Origin: an uncultured Eubacteriales bacterium
Lineage (GTDB): Bacteria; Bacillota; Clostridia; UMGS1883
Direction of reading: 5' to 3'
DNA: 15,950 nt
NCBI GenBank assembly: GCA_905195005.1
Contig: CAJJUC010000037.1
Coordinates: 1 to 15,950 of the forward strand
Part shown: positions 9,079 through 15,950 of the stretch, one piece after another
Layout: the number at the start of each line of letters is the position of its first letter
How positions within the stretch are numbered: the stretch's first letter is position 1
Notes under the pieces: generated by a model
Seen by the model: only the letters and a program-made list of their open reading frames with translations
What the model was told of the DNA's origin: nothing
The model's database searches: none
Position numbers and translations under genes: made by a program

Positions 9079-9095
9079 TTCCGATGTTATCGGAA
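9079..9095 (-). promoter_or_regulatory. Small stem-loop between binding-protein and permease genes
   Basis: TTCCGAT, a 3-base loop, then ATCGGAA: a perfect 7-base inverted repeat in the 57-base gap. On the leftward mRNA it lies immediately before the GAAAGGATT ribosome site of the first permease. No run of U follows, so it is not an intrinsic terminator. Such intercistronic hairpins after binding-protein genes often protect the upstream message or lower permease translation; that role here is inferred. The loop is small and the stem modest. Confidence 0.5.
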
Positions 9096-9122
9096 CGCCC
9101 GGAAAAGCGCCCCGTGAGCAGT

Positions 9123-10508
9123 TTATTCCGCGTTGTCAAGGCTGTCCTTCTGGAAATCCTTTGCCGCTTTTTTCAGAAGCGCCTTGGGGTCTGCGTTTTT
9201 ATTTGTGATAACCTCCTGTATGCACGCGTCAAGCACCGCGTACATTTCCTGACAGTTGATAGGTTCTTCCGGCTTAAACTTCATATCCGCCGGAGGATTG
9301 TTAAATTCTTTCACGTTGATATTATCGATATTTGCATATTTATCGATAATGGTCTTTTCGTACTTAATACGCTCGGCATTGTCTGACCACGGAGAATACT
9401 GATAAAATCCTATCGGAACGCCTTTCTCACTTCTGATTTTATAGCTGTCCTCCATTGCTTTTTTCGCACTGTCGTCAACCGAATACCCTTGGTTTGAGAA
9501 CTCAATCCATTTAATGGCAGCGTCAATCTGAGTATCCGTGCTTCCTGCCTTGATGGCTGTAAGCTCACCGCCGAACTGCGCATATCTTCCCTTCGGACCT
9601 GCCGGGAGCGATGCAATACAAATATCGTTCGGATCCATATTATACGTTGTGACAAGCTCATCCTGCGGAGGTGTGCCGATGAACATTGCCGCCTGATCCG
9701 AACCGAAATATTTCTGCTGTTCGGGAACGGTGGCAAACGAGGCGTCGGGAAGCACATCGTATTTCCATTTCAAATCCTTGATAAACTGAAGCGCCTGCGC
9801 ACATTCATCGGAATCAAAGGTTGCTTTCCATTTGCCGTCCTTGCCCTGCTTCATGAACTCGGTGCCGTATGACCAGGCAATGTTCAAAAACTGCCATCCA
9901 CCGGTGTTGTTCGCCGTTGTTATGCAAATGCCGGCTTTTCCGGTTTTATCCTTAATTCTTTTCGCGGTTTCGGCAAGCTCGTCATAGGTCTGCGGAATTT
10001 TCGGCGTTCCGTCTTCGTTTATCTCCCCTGCCTTTTCAAAAAGTGCCTTGTTTATGTAAAGCCCCATCGTGTAAGCGCTTTTCGGAATAATATAATACTT
10101 GTCATCCTTGCTTATCATACTTTTAATGCTGTCGCTGACCTTTTCATCGTATCCGTACTTTCTAAAATACTTGGTAAGGTCTGCACAATATCCGGCATCG
10201 ATAATTCGTTTGCCCTCCGTGAAATAAACGCTGTATATTGTCGGAAGGTTGCCGCTGGCTGCTTTTGCAAGAAACGTTTCAAGGCTGAATGTCCATGAAT
10301 CCGGGATTATCTCAACACCGGGGTTCTTTTTTTCAAACTCCTCTTTCATGCCTTTGTACTGGGTATACATCTGCGGCTGAGTTTTTTGCGGCGGCCATGC
10401 GCTTACCGATATCTGAGTTTTATCGGAAACCGTTTCCTTTTCTTTGCCGCAGCCTGCTGCCGATAAGGCAAGAGCCGTGGTCAGCATAACCGTGATTAGT
10501 TTTTTCAT
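9123..10508 (-). CDS. Extracellular solute-binding lipoprotein of a sugar ABC transporter (SBP family 1)
   Basis: 461 residues. The N-terminus has M-K-K, a hydrophobic core, and a lipobox L-S-A-A-G-C with the lipidated Cys at 20, so the mature protein is tethered to the outer face of the membrane. The early segment (M-K-E-E-F-E-K-K-N-P-G-V-E-I near residues 54-67) is the usual first strand region of family 1 sugar-binding proteins, and the length fits. Later features such as Y-D-E-L-A-E-T-A-K-R-I and a G-G-E-L-T-A-I strand also fit. It should capture oligosaccharides and deliver them to the two permeases downstream. It is first in the leftward operon, with an AGGAGG site 7 bases before the ATG, in keeping with the high expression needed for a binding protein. 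The ligand is unknown. Confidence 0.93.
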   Translation of the reverse strand: MKKLITVMLTTALALSAAGCGKEKETVSDKTQISVSAWPPQKTQPQMYTQYKGMKEEFEKKNPGVEIIPDSWTFSLETFLAKAASGNLPTIYSVYFTEGKRIIDAGYCADLTKYFRKYGYDEKVSDSIKSMISKDDKYYIIPKSAYTMGLYINKALFEKAGEINEDGTPKIPQTYDELAETAKRIKDKTGKAGICITTANNTGGWQFLNIAWSYGTEFMKQGKDGKWKATFDSDECAQALQFIKDLKWKYDVLPDASFATVPEQQKYFGSDQAAMFIGTPPQDELVTTYNMDPNDICIASLPAGPKGRYAQFGGELTAIKAGSTDTQIDAAIKWIEFSNQGYSVDDSAKKAMEDSYKIRSEKGVPIGFYQYSPWSDNAERIKYEKTIIDKYANIDNINVKEFNNPPADMKFKPEEPINCQEMYAVLDACIQEVITNKNADPKALLKKAAKDFQKDSLDNAE

Positions 10509-10548
10509 GATTGTTCCTCCTATTTCATGTTTTGAATCTTATGCATTT

Positions 10549-10578
10549 ATTTTAACATCGAAACAAAATAATTGTAAC
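10549..10578 (-). promoter_or_regulatory. Candidate promoter for the leftward transporter/hydrolase operon
   Basis: On the - strand, GTTACA (10578-10573) and TAAAAT (10554-10549) are 18 bases apart, a fair match to a vegetative promoter with a weak -35. The predicted start of transcription is near 10542, giving a leader of about 33 bases. An alternative -10, TACAAT at 10576-10571, has no recognisable -35. Either way the -35 is weak, which suits a promoter that needs an activator; the inverted repeat at 10596-10615 would be centred about 63 or 41 bases upstream. Confidence 0.4.
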
Positions 10579-10595
10579 GTATCGGGAATGACATT

Positions 10596-10615
10596 TTGGT
10601 GTACAATTACACCAA
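10596..10615. promoter_or_regulatory. Inverted repeat in the divergent control region, putative operator
   Basis: TTGGTGT - 6 bases (ACAATT) - ACACCAA is a perfect 7-base inverted repeat, lying about 36 bases upstream of the rightward -35 and just upstream of both candidate leftward promoters. It is the only clear dyad in the 215-base gap between the divergent gene sets. The adjacent AraC-type response regulator is the obvious candidate ligand, though AraC-family proteins more often use direct repeats, so another repressor or activator is possible. The role is inferred; the symmetry is seen directly. Confidence 0.5.
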
Positions 10616-10651
10616 TTCAACCATTAAAAACAACCTTAAAATTTATCACCA

Positions 10652-10680
10652 TTGACAACAGACGGGATTTTTGTTAGTAT
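10652..10680 (+). promoter_or_regulatory. Promoter of the rightward sensor/regulator operon
   Basis: TTGACA at 10652-10657 is a perfect -35, followed by a 17-base spacer and TAGTAT at 10675-10680 as the -10 (4 of 6). The start of transcription would be near 10687, giving a leader of about 37 bases before the GTG start at 10724. This also argues against reading the TTG at 10652 as the start codon of the sensor gene. Confidence 0.7.
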
Positions 10681-10723
10681 TTATACAGCATTCATAGATA
10701 TAAGGAAAAGGAGGCTCGCAGCT

Positions 10724-11674
10724 GTGTTTTCAAAACTAAAAAAACAGTCCGTTATGATTCTCACCCTCACTGTGATTTCTCTTATATTCTTTCAGATTAT
10801 TATTAATTATTTCTCTTACAAAAAGATACTTTATAAGGATTTCAAATCAAAGGCGACAATCTTTTCGGAGCTTTATGCGGAAAATATCAATACATATCTG
10901 AAGCAGTTTGACAGAAGTCTTTCAATTTTTTTATCGGGCTGCAATCCCGATGACTTTGATAAAAGCATACCGCTTAAAGAAAACATATTTGTCAGCGAGC
11001 TGCTGACAAATATGGCGAAATACAAATTTGACGCAAATATTCAGGACATCATCATCATATCAGACTCGGGAGAATATATCTCATATAACAATTTTTTCGA
11101 TTTTGACGCTCTTATGAAGCTGCATGTAACCGACATTCTGCAACAAAAAGGCACTGCACTTTATTACAATCCCGATGCTTCTTATTACACCGCGCAGAGA
11201 GCTGCGGAATATTCCAATAAGCACCAGTTTTTATATGGTAAAACCTTTAAGGACAAAAACGGATCGCCGCTGTTTTACGTGATGCTGTCGCTTAACACGA
11301 ATGTTTTTGAAAGCATTGTAAATATCGACAAATATTTCACAAAAGGCACATCCGTTTACCTTGTTTTTGACAAATATGTGTTTACGGTGAACGAAAGCAA
11401 AGAAACAAAGCTTAACTCCAATGCTGTAAAGCCGAAAGGCGCGGCACGCAAAAACTGCATCAGAACCGAAGCATACAACAAAACCTACGATATAACCGTC
11501 ATATCAAACACACTTTCAAACGACAGCTCATTTTTCATAAACATGATTATTCCGCTGATGATTGGATTTGCGGTAATTGCCGGAATAATATGCTTTTTAT
11601 GCGCGCAGATAATTGTCGGACAAATTATCGATCCGCTTGAAAAAATAAGCATTAAAATGAAGCATTTCAAATAA
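10724..11674 (+). CDS. Kinase-less membrane sensor: extracellular Cache-like domain with HAMP stub
   Basis: 316 residues from GTG at 10724, chosen because AAAGGAGG ends 9 bases before it; the longer frame from TTG at 10652 starts inside the promoter. One membrane segment near 9-28, an extracellular domain of about 240 residues, a second membrane segment near 270-298, and then only a HAMP-like start (D-P-L-E-K-I near 303-308) before the stop. This is the architecture and size of the sensor half of YesM-type kinases, and matches the sensor half of the kinase encoded two genes downstream (second membrane segment near 273-296 there). The phospho-acceptor helix and ATPase domain are absent, and only 30 bases separate the stop from the regulator gene, so there is no frameshifted remainder. 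It may sense a ligand and signal by pairing with the kinase, or be a deletion product. The Cache assignment is by architecture, not by motif. Confidence 0.8.
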   Translation: MFSKLKKQSVMILTLTVISLIFFQIIINYFSYKKILYKDFKSKATIFSELYAENINTYLKQFDRSLSIFLSGCNPDDFDKSIPLKENIFVSELLTNMAKYKFDANIQDIIIISDSGEYISYNNFFDFDALMKLHVTDILQQKGTALYYNPDASYYTAQRAAEYSNKHQFLYGKTFKDKNGSPLFYVMLSLNTNVFESIVNIDKYFTKGTSVYLVFDKYVFTVNESKETKLNSNAVKPKGAARKNCIRTEAYNKTYDITVISNTLSNDSSFFINMIIPLMIGFAVIAGIICFLCAQIIVGQIIDPLEKISIKMKHFK

Positions 11675-11704
11675 ACCGTCCGCATCCCGGGGGAGGCGCC
11701 GAAA

Positions 11705-13279
11705 ATGTACAGCGTTATAATTGTTGATGATGAAAATCTTGTATTAAACGGGCTGAAAAGCTATATTGATTGGGAAGGCTATGGCTTTCGCATAGCGGCA
11801 CAATGCACAAACGGACGCGAAGCCTTCGACCTGTGCAGAAAGCTTGAGCCCGAGCTGCTTATTACCGATATCCGCATGAATAACGGCGACGGACTGTCCC
11901 TTATCAGCAACATACGAACATCTGATTTACAGACGGAAATCATAATCCTCACCGGGTTTGAGGATTTCCATGTGGCAAAGGTTGCAATCGAGCAAAATGT
12001 GCATCAAATTCTGCTCAAGCCTCTTGAAATGCAAAGTTTCACCGAAGCGCTTATATCGGTTCGCAAAATTATCGACACTCAGAAAATGAATCTGCAAATC
12101 ATGAAAACCTATATAAATTACAACAATTCGCGTTTTCTGCACAGGCTTTTGAACGAAACCGAGCTTGACCTGCAAAAGCTTGAGGAAATATGCTCAAAAT
12201 ATAAAGTGAATCTGCCGGGCAGCAATTATCTCATTGCGCTTATCCATATCGACAGAGCTGAACCGCTCAACTATGAAAATCTGCATTTTGCGCTTGCGGA
12301 CATACTAAATTCAATCACTCTTACCGACAATCATTTTGTTATAGCAAACGCATTGTCAACAAAAAATGTTCCGCTGCTCATGTTTGAATACAAAAGCAGC
12401 GGAATCAGCGGCATATTAAAGCTTTTAAACGATATACGCGAGGAATTTAAACGTGTTACACACAGCACTCTTACCATCGGAATATCCTTGTTCTTTAATA
12501 AAATCACATCCATTTCCCATGCGTTCGGGCAGGCGCGGGCCGCGCTCGGTTCGATGACGCATTTCGGAAACGACTGCATTATAGACTATTCGCACATTTC
12601 GATAAAAAGCTCCGACCGTATTCCTCCGTTCACCCATAAGGAAATATATTCGCTTTGCAGCACAATAAAAAGATTTGACAAGAACGGAGCGCTTGATTTT
12701 ATAAACGGTTACTTTGACAAGCTCGCATCGGTCAACAACGTTGACATTGACGATTTGCGCTCAAATATACTGGAGCTTGCGATTTTCGTGCTTAAGGAAT
12801 GCGTTCAGAACTCCGTTATCCTTGCGGACATTATGGGAAGAACCCCCGCACCTGCAAGCGAGCTGCAGCAGCTTGAAATAATATCCGATATAAAAGACTG
12901 GATTACGGAGCTTATCGCTGTTCTGACCGGTCATCCCGAGGTTGTCATTTCGGAGGCTTACTCGGCGCTGGTGCAAAGTGCCATCACGTTCACCATGACA
13001 TATTACGGTGAACCGCTGAGTGCGGCATATGTTGCAAAGCGGCTGTACGTGAGCACCAATCATTTTATGCGTATTTTTAAAAAGGAAACGGGCAAAACCT
13101 ATGTTCAGTATCTGACGGAATACCGCATGAAAATCGCAAAAATTCTTTTAAAATCCAATGAATACAAAATTTATGAAATAGCTCAGATGGTGGGCTATCC
13201 GAACACAAAATATTTCAACCGCATTTTCAAAAAGCTCACAGGCTGCACCCCGGGGCATTACACGGAGGTGGAAGAATAA
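11705..13279 (+). CDS. Response regulator with AraC-type DNA-binding domain (YesN-like)
   Basis: 524 residues. The receiver domain (about 1-120) has the acidic pair D8-D9, phospho-acceptor D55 in T-D-I-R-M, T83 in L-T-G-F, and K105 in L-L-K-P: a complete set. The central region (about 125-415) is a linker domain typical of this long YesN group, with no recognised fold. The last ~100 residues are two AraC helix-turn-helix units (L-S-A-A-Y-V-A-K-R-L-Y-V-S then I-A-Q-M-V-G-Y, ending F-K-K-L-T-G-C-T-P). GGAGG lies 8 bases before the ATG, and the stop overlaps the kinase start by one base. It is probably phosphorylated by that kinase and activates the divergent transporter/hydrolase operon and perhaps its own; the target is inferred from position. 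Confidence 0.94.
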   Translation: MYSVIIVDDENLVLNGLKSYIDWEGYGFRIAAQCTNGREAFDLCRKLEPELLITDIRMNNGDGLSLISNIRTSDLQTEIIILTGFEDFHVAKVAIEQNVHQILLKPLEMQSFTEALISVRKIIDTQKMNLQIMKTYINYNNSRFLHRLLNETELDLQKLEEICSKYKVNLPGSNYLIALIHIDRAEPLNYENLHFALADILNSITLTDNHFVIANALSTKNVPLLMFEYKSSGISGILKLLNDIREEFKRVTHSTLTIGISLFFNKITSISHAFGQARAALGSMTHFGNDCIIDYSHISIKSSDRIPPFTHKEIYSLCSTIKRFDKNGALDFINGYFDKLASVNNVDIDDLRSNILELAIFVLKECVQNSVILADIMGRTPAPASELQQLEIISDIKDWITELIAVLTGHPEVVISEAYSALVQSAITFTMTYYGEPLSAAYVAKRLYVSTNHFMRIFKKETGKTYVQYLTEYRMKIAKILLKSNEYKIYEIAQMVGYPNTKYFNRIFKKLTGCTPGHYTEVEE

Positions 13280-14991
13280 TGCATGTTCTCCGTTATATAT
13301 GCAAAACATGCTCAATCCGAAATATATTTTTTGTGTTTATTCTTGTTTTTGCCATTATTCCGGCATTCGCGGTATATTTTTGCTTTAAATCGTTCACAAC
13401 CGGAATTGTGGCGGACAAGTATATTAACGAATACCTTATGTCACTTTCATCGCAGATTGAATATCGGTTTGAAGCATATGAGGATCAGCTGAACACGGGC
13501 TGTCTGCGCATTTCTCTCAGTCCGGACAGAATAAAGCGCATAAAAAACGATGATAACACCGAAGCCCTTATGACCGACGCATTTTCGGAATTACCGGCAA
13601 TTTCATATGCGCAGATTGTCACGCACGAAAAGACATATACATACAGCGCTTTAGGCGGCAGCTTTGATTTTAACGGTCAGATAAGCGATGAATTTATAAA
13701 AAGCCTCAGTAACATGGGATTTAAAATGATGAATAAGCCTGTCAGCTCCGGCGGAAGATATTATGCCCTCGCCGGTCAGAATCTTTATGACTACTACAAC
13801 AGCAAAAGCATCGGCTATTTACTCATTTACACAGACGAGGCGTTTCTCGGCACTCTGTACAAAAATCTGCAAACGGATAATATATCCTGCTTTATAACGA
13901 TTGACAACTGTGTGCTGTCCAGCCGGAATAAAAGCTCCATCGGAAATGAGCTGTTTATCACCGAAACATCATCCGTTCAGGGAAGAATCCCGAAAACGCT
14001 TATCCATAAAACGAAAATAACAAACGCTTTCGGCGGAAGTATAAGCGTAACGAGCATTGTATCAATCACAAAATCCTTCCGCATCATTAAAGAGCTCGGT
14101 CTTATCAATCGCATAACGCTTATTGCGTCAATGCTCCTTGCGCTTCTTGTCAGTATGATGATTTCCCGAAACTGCCTTAAAAGCATAAGACGGGTGAATA
14201 AAAACATAATGCTTTTTGCGGAAAATCCGCAAAGCTATATTCCGCCGAAATGCAGCGGAGAGATCGCCTCGTTTGAAAATCAGTTTAACGAAATGGTGGA
14301 AAAGGTCAGGGAGCTAATGAAGAAAAACGAATATGAGCGCGAAAAGGCGCATATTGCGGAGCTTTGCACGCTTCAATCTCAGATCAAGCATCACTTTGTA
14401 TACAACACGTTAGACATTGTTTCATGGAAGGCGCGGGAAAGCAATCAGCCCGAAATTGAAAAAATCATTCTTGCGCTTGCTTCATATTTTAGAACAAGCC
14501 TGAGCCGCGGAAGCAATTTCATAACAATCAGAGAGGAAATCTCGCTTGTAAAAAATTATCTCTTTCTGGAACAGATGCGTTTCGGTGATATATTCGAAGC
14601 GGAATTTGATATATCCGAAGACATTCTTGACATTTATATTCTTAAAATCATTCTCCAGCCGATTGTGGAGAACTGCATCAAGCACGGCTTTAAGGATATC
14701 GGTTACAAAGGCAAAATTCTCATTAAAGGCTCAATGCAGAACGGCACAACAATTGTTTTCGATATAATCGACAACGGGCGCGGTATTCAAGCAAGCATTA
14801 CGGAGGATTCGTTCAAAAACCGCAGCGACAAAATAGGTTACGGATTATATAATATATACGAAAGGCTTCACTTCGAGTACGGCGAAAGCGGCAAGCTCAG
14901 CTTTATCGACACGGACGGTCACGGAACACATGTGCGTGTTTCGATTAAATGCGATAATTCAAAAATGAAATCAGCGGAGGTTAAACAATGA
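13279..14991 (+). CDS. Sensor histidine kinase, YesM-like (His_kinase/HATPase)
   Basis: 570 residues. First membrane segment near 15-36, an extracellular sensor domain to about 272, second membrane segment near 273-296, a HAMP-like linker and coiled coil (300-362), then the phospho-acceptor helix L-Q-S-Q-I-K-H-H-F-V-Y-N-T-L-D (365-379) and the ATPase domain: N-box V-E-N-C-I-K-H-G (463-470), G1 box D-N-G-R-G-I (498-503), G2 box G-Y-G-L-Y-N (520-525). By alignment to the family pattern Q-I-N-P-H-F-L-Y-N, the phospho-acceptor is His372; the usual Asn-Pro before it is Lys-His here. GGAGG precedes the ATG, which overlaps the regulator stop (TAATG), so the pair is translationally coupled. It should sense an extracellular sugar or oligosaccharide and phosphorylate the regulator. 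The ligand is unknown. Confidence 0.93.
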   Translation: MHVLRYICKTCSIRNIFFVFILVFAIIPAFAVYFCFKSFTTGIVADKYINEYLMSLSSQIEYRFEAYEDQLNTGCLRISLSPDRIKRIKNDDNTEALMTDAFSELPAISYAQIVTHEKTYTYSALGGSFDFNGQISDEFIKSLSNMGFKMMNKPVSSGGRYYALAGQNLYDYYNSKSIGYLLIYTDEAFLGTLYKNLQTDNISCFITIDNCVLSSRNKSSIGNELFITETSSVQGRIPKTLIHKTKITNAFGGSISVTSIVSITKSFRIIKELGLINRITLIASMLLALLVSMMISRNCLKSIRRVNKNIMLFAENPQSYIPPKCSGEIASFENQFNEMVEKVRELMKKNEYEREKAHIAELCTLQSQIKHHFVYNTLDIVSWKARESNQPEIEKIILALASYFRTSLSRGSNFITIREEISLVKNYLFLEQMRFGDIFEAEFDISEDILDIYILKIILQPIVENCIKHGFKDIGYKGKILIKGSMQNGTTIVFDIIDNGRGIQASITEDSFKNRSDKIGYGLYNIYERLHFEYGESGKLSFIDTDGHGTHVRVSIKCDNSKMKSAEVKQ

Positions 14992-15950
14992 ACATAGCTT
15001 CAATCTTTTCATCTCATATGGTATTTGCGGCAGAAAAGCCGATAAGAGTTTTCGGCAGCGGAACGGGCACGGCACGGATAAGCTTTGCCGGAATAACCCA
15101 AACAGTAATTTCTAAAGAAAGCAAATGGTGCACGGAATTTCCGCCGATGCAATACGGCGGGCCATATACCATGACGGTTTCATTCGAAACGGAAACAATT
15201 GAGCTTGAAGATATATTTATCGGCGAAGTTTTTCTCTTTGCCGGTCAGTCAAACATGCAGTTTAAAATGGGCGAATCCGATGCGATGCCTGATAACTGCA
15301 AATCAGACGGCAGACTTCGGCTGTTTTCCGCCGACAGAATTGAGGATACCGATTTCTTCAAAGCAAAAGACGGCTGGGCGGTATGTCAAAAAGAGAAAAT
15401 CAAATATTGGTCTGCCGTTGCATATCTCACCTCACGTAATATTGCCGAACAAAAAAATATTGCGGTCGGCGCAATCGCCTGTTATCAGGGAGCTTCCGTA
15501 ATCGAAAGCTGGCTTCCGAAGGGCAGCTGCGGAAAATTGGGAATTAATATTCCGATTGAACAAAAGCACGCGGATCATCTGTATCCCGAATACCAATTAT
15601 GGAACAGCGACGGAACCCTGTATGAATTTGCACTTCCGCAGATTGTGCCCTTTTCACTTTCGGCGGCCGTTTGGTATCAGGGCGAAAGCGACACCTTCGG
15701 AGATGAAGCCAAAATATATCACGACGAATTAAAGGAGCTTATTAAAGTATGGAGAAATGATTTTAAAAATCCTCTCCTTCCCTTCATCGTTGTTCAGATT
15801 GCGGATTTTGCCGAAAGGAATGACAATGACTGGGCACTCATTCAGCAAGCACAGCTTAAAATTCAGGATTCCGCAGAAAATGTCAAAACGGTTATCGCGG
15901 CAGATGTGTGTGAGGACAATGACATTCATCCGAAATCAAAGGGCAAGCTT
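14988..15950 (+). CDS. Carbohydrate O-acetylesterase of the sialate O-acetylesterase (SASA) type, partial at right edge
   Basis: 321 codons are visible from ATG at 14988, which overlaps the kinase stop (ATGA) behind GGAGG at 14976-14980; the 3' end lies beyond the window. G-Q-S-N-M (86-90) carries the nucleophile Ser88, W-Y-Q-G-E-S-D (229-235) is the second family block, and D-I-H-P (312-315) supplies Asp and His, so the SGNH-like catalytic set is complete. I see no signal peptide, so it is probably cytoplasmic, trimming acetyl groups from imported oligosaccharides. The family was named for sialate 9-O-acetyl removal, but many bacterial members de-acetylate plant glycans; with no sialic-acid genes nearby the second reading fits better. 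It is co-transcribed with its regulators, which ties it to this locus. Confidence 0.9.
   Translation, partial: MNIASIFSSHMVFAAEKPIRVFGSGTGTARISFAGITQTVISKESKWCTEFPPMQYGGPYTMTVSFETETIELEDIFIGEVFLFAGQSNMQFKMGESDAMPDNCKSDGRLRLFSADRIEDTDFFKAKDGWAVCQKEKIKYWSAVAYLTSRNIAEQKNIAVGAIACYQGASVIESWLPKGSCGKLGINIPIEQKHADHLYPEYQLWNSDGTLYEFALPQIVPFSLSAAVWYQGESDTFGDEAKIYHDELKELIKVWRNDFKNPLLPFIVVQIADFAERNDNDWALIQQAQLKIQDSAENVKTVIAADVCEDNDIHPKSKGKL

Noticed and set aside
9079..9095. Intrinsic terminator after the binding-protein gene
   Set aside because: The stem is AT/GC mixed and short, and no run of T follows on the - strand.
10571..10585. Possible catabolite-repression (cre) site around TTGTAACGTATC
   Set aside because: The AA and CG are adjacent without the required spacer base and the right half does not match.
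10652..10723. Extension of the kinase-less sensor back to a TTG at 10652 (24 more residues)
   Set aside because: That TTG is part of the -35 box, the extra codons precede the ribosome site, and GTG at 10724 follows AAAGGAGG at good spacing.
11640..11704. Frameshift that split a full kinase after the HAMP stub
   Set aside because: Only 30 bases separate the stop from the regulator gene, so no kinase domain is present in another frame.
14988..15950. Sialic acid catabolism locus
   Set aside because: No sialidase, NanA/NanE/NanK or sialate transporter signature is seen; the SASA family name alone does not establish it.

Overview
The window looks like a chromosomal carbohydrate-use locus from an anaerobic member of the Clostridia. 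This rests on S-layer homology (SLH) proteins, strong GGAGG ribosome-binding sites, some GTG/TTG starts, an import lipoprotein with a lipobox, and the YesM/YesN-type regulatory pair. It is tightly packed, with two divergent gene sets facing away from a 215-base control region at about 10,509-10,723. I cannot name the species; a plant-fibre or gut/rumen degrader is an inference.

Leftward set (10,508 down to the left edge), in transcription order: a sugar-binding lipoprotein, two ABC permeases, a 1151-residue secreted modular glycoside hydrolase of clan GH-A type with a C-terminal CBM9-like domain, a secreted protein with three C-terminal SLH repeats, and a second exported SLH protein that runs off the left edge. 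Spacing is 6-57 bases, or an overlap, throughout, so this reads as one operon. The logic would be surface anchoring or organisation (SLH proteins), extracellular cleavage (hydrolase), capture (lipoprotein) and import (permeases). The transporter ATPase is not here.

Rightward set (10,724 to the right edge): a membrane sensor that has no kinase part, an AraC-type response regulator (YesN-like), a full YesM-like histidine kinase, and a GDSL/SGNH-like carbohydrate O-acetylesterase cut by the right edge. The last three are overlapping or closely spaced. A good promoter (TTGACA, 17 bases, TAGTAT) precedes the sensor. A perfect 7-base inverted repeat (TTGGTGT, 6 bases, ACACCAA) lies in the divergent region, well placed to be the regulator's operator.

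The first ~110 bases do not fit. On the + strand they encode a peptide typical of the Bacteroidota PorU/gingipain (C25) family, opposite in direction to the clostridial gene they are fused to. The simplest reading is an assembly chimera at the contig end. The points most worth a second look are the kinase-less sensor placed first in a two-component operon, the altered phospho-acceptor motif of the kinase, the unusual modular hydrolase with its SLH partners, and the divergent operator. I saw no tRNA, rRNA, CRISPR array, insertion sequence or strong intrinsic terminator, and no stretch over 300 bases lacks a gene.
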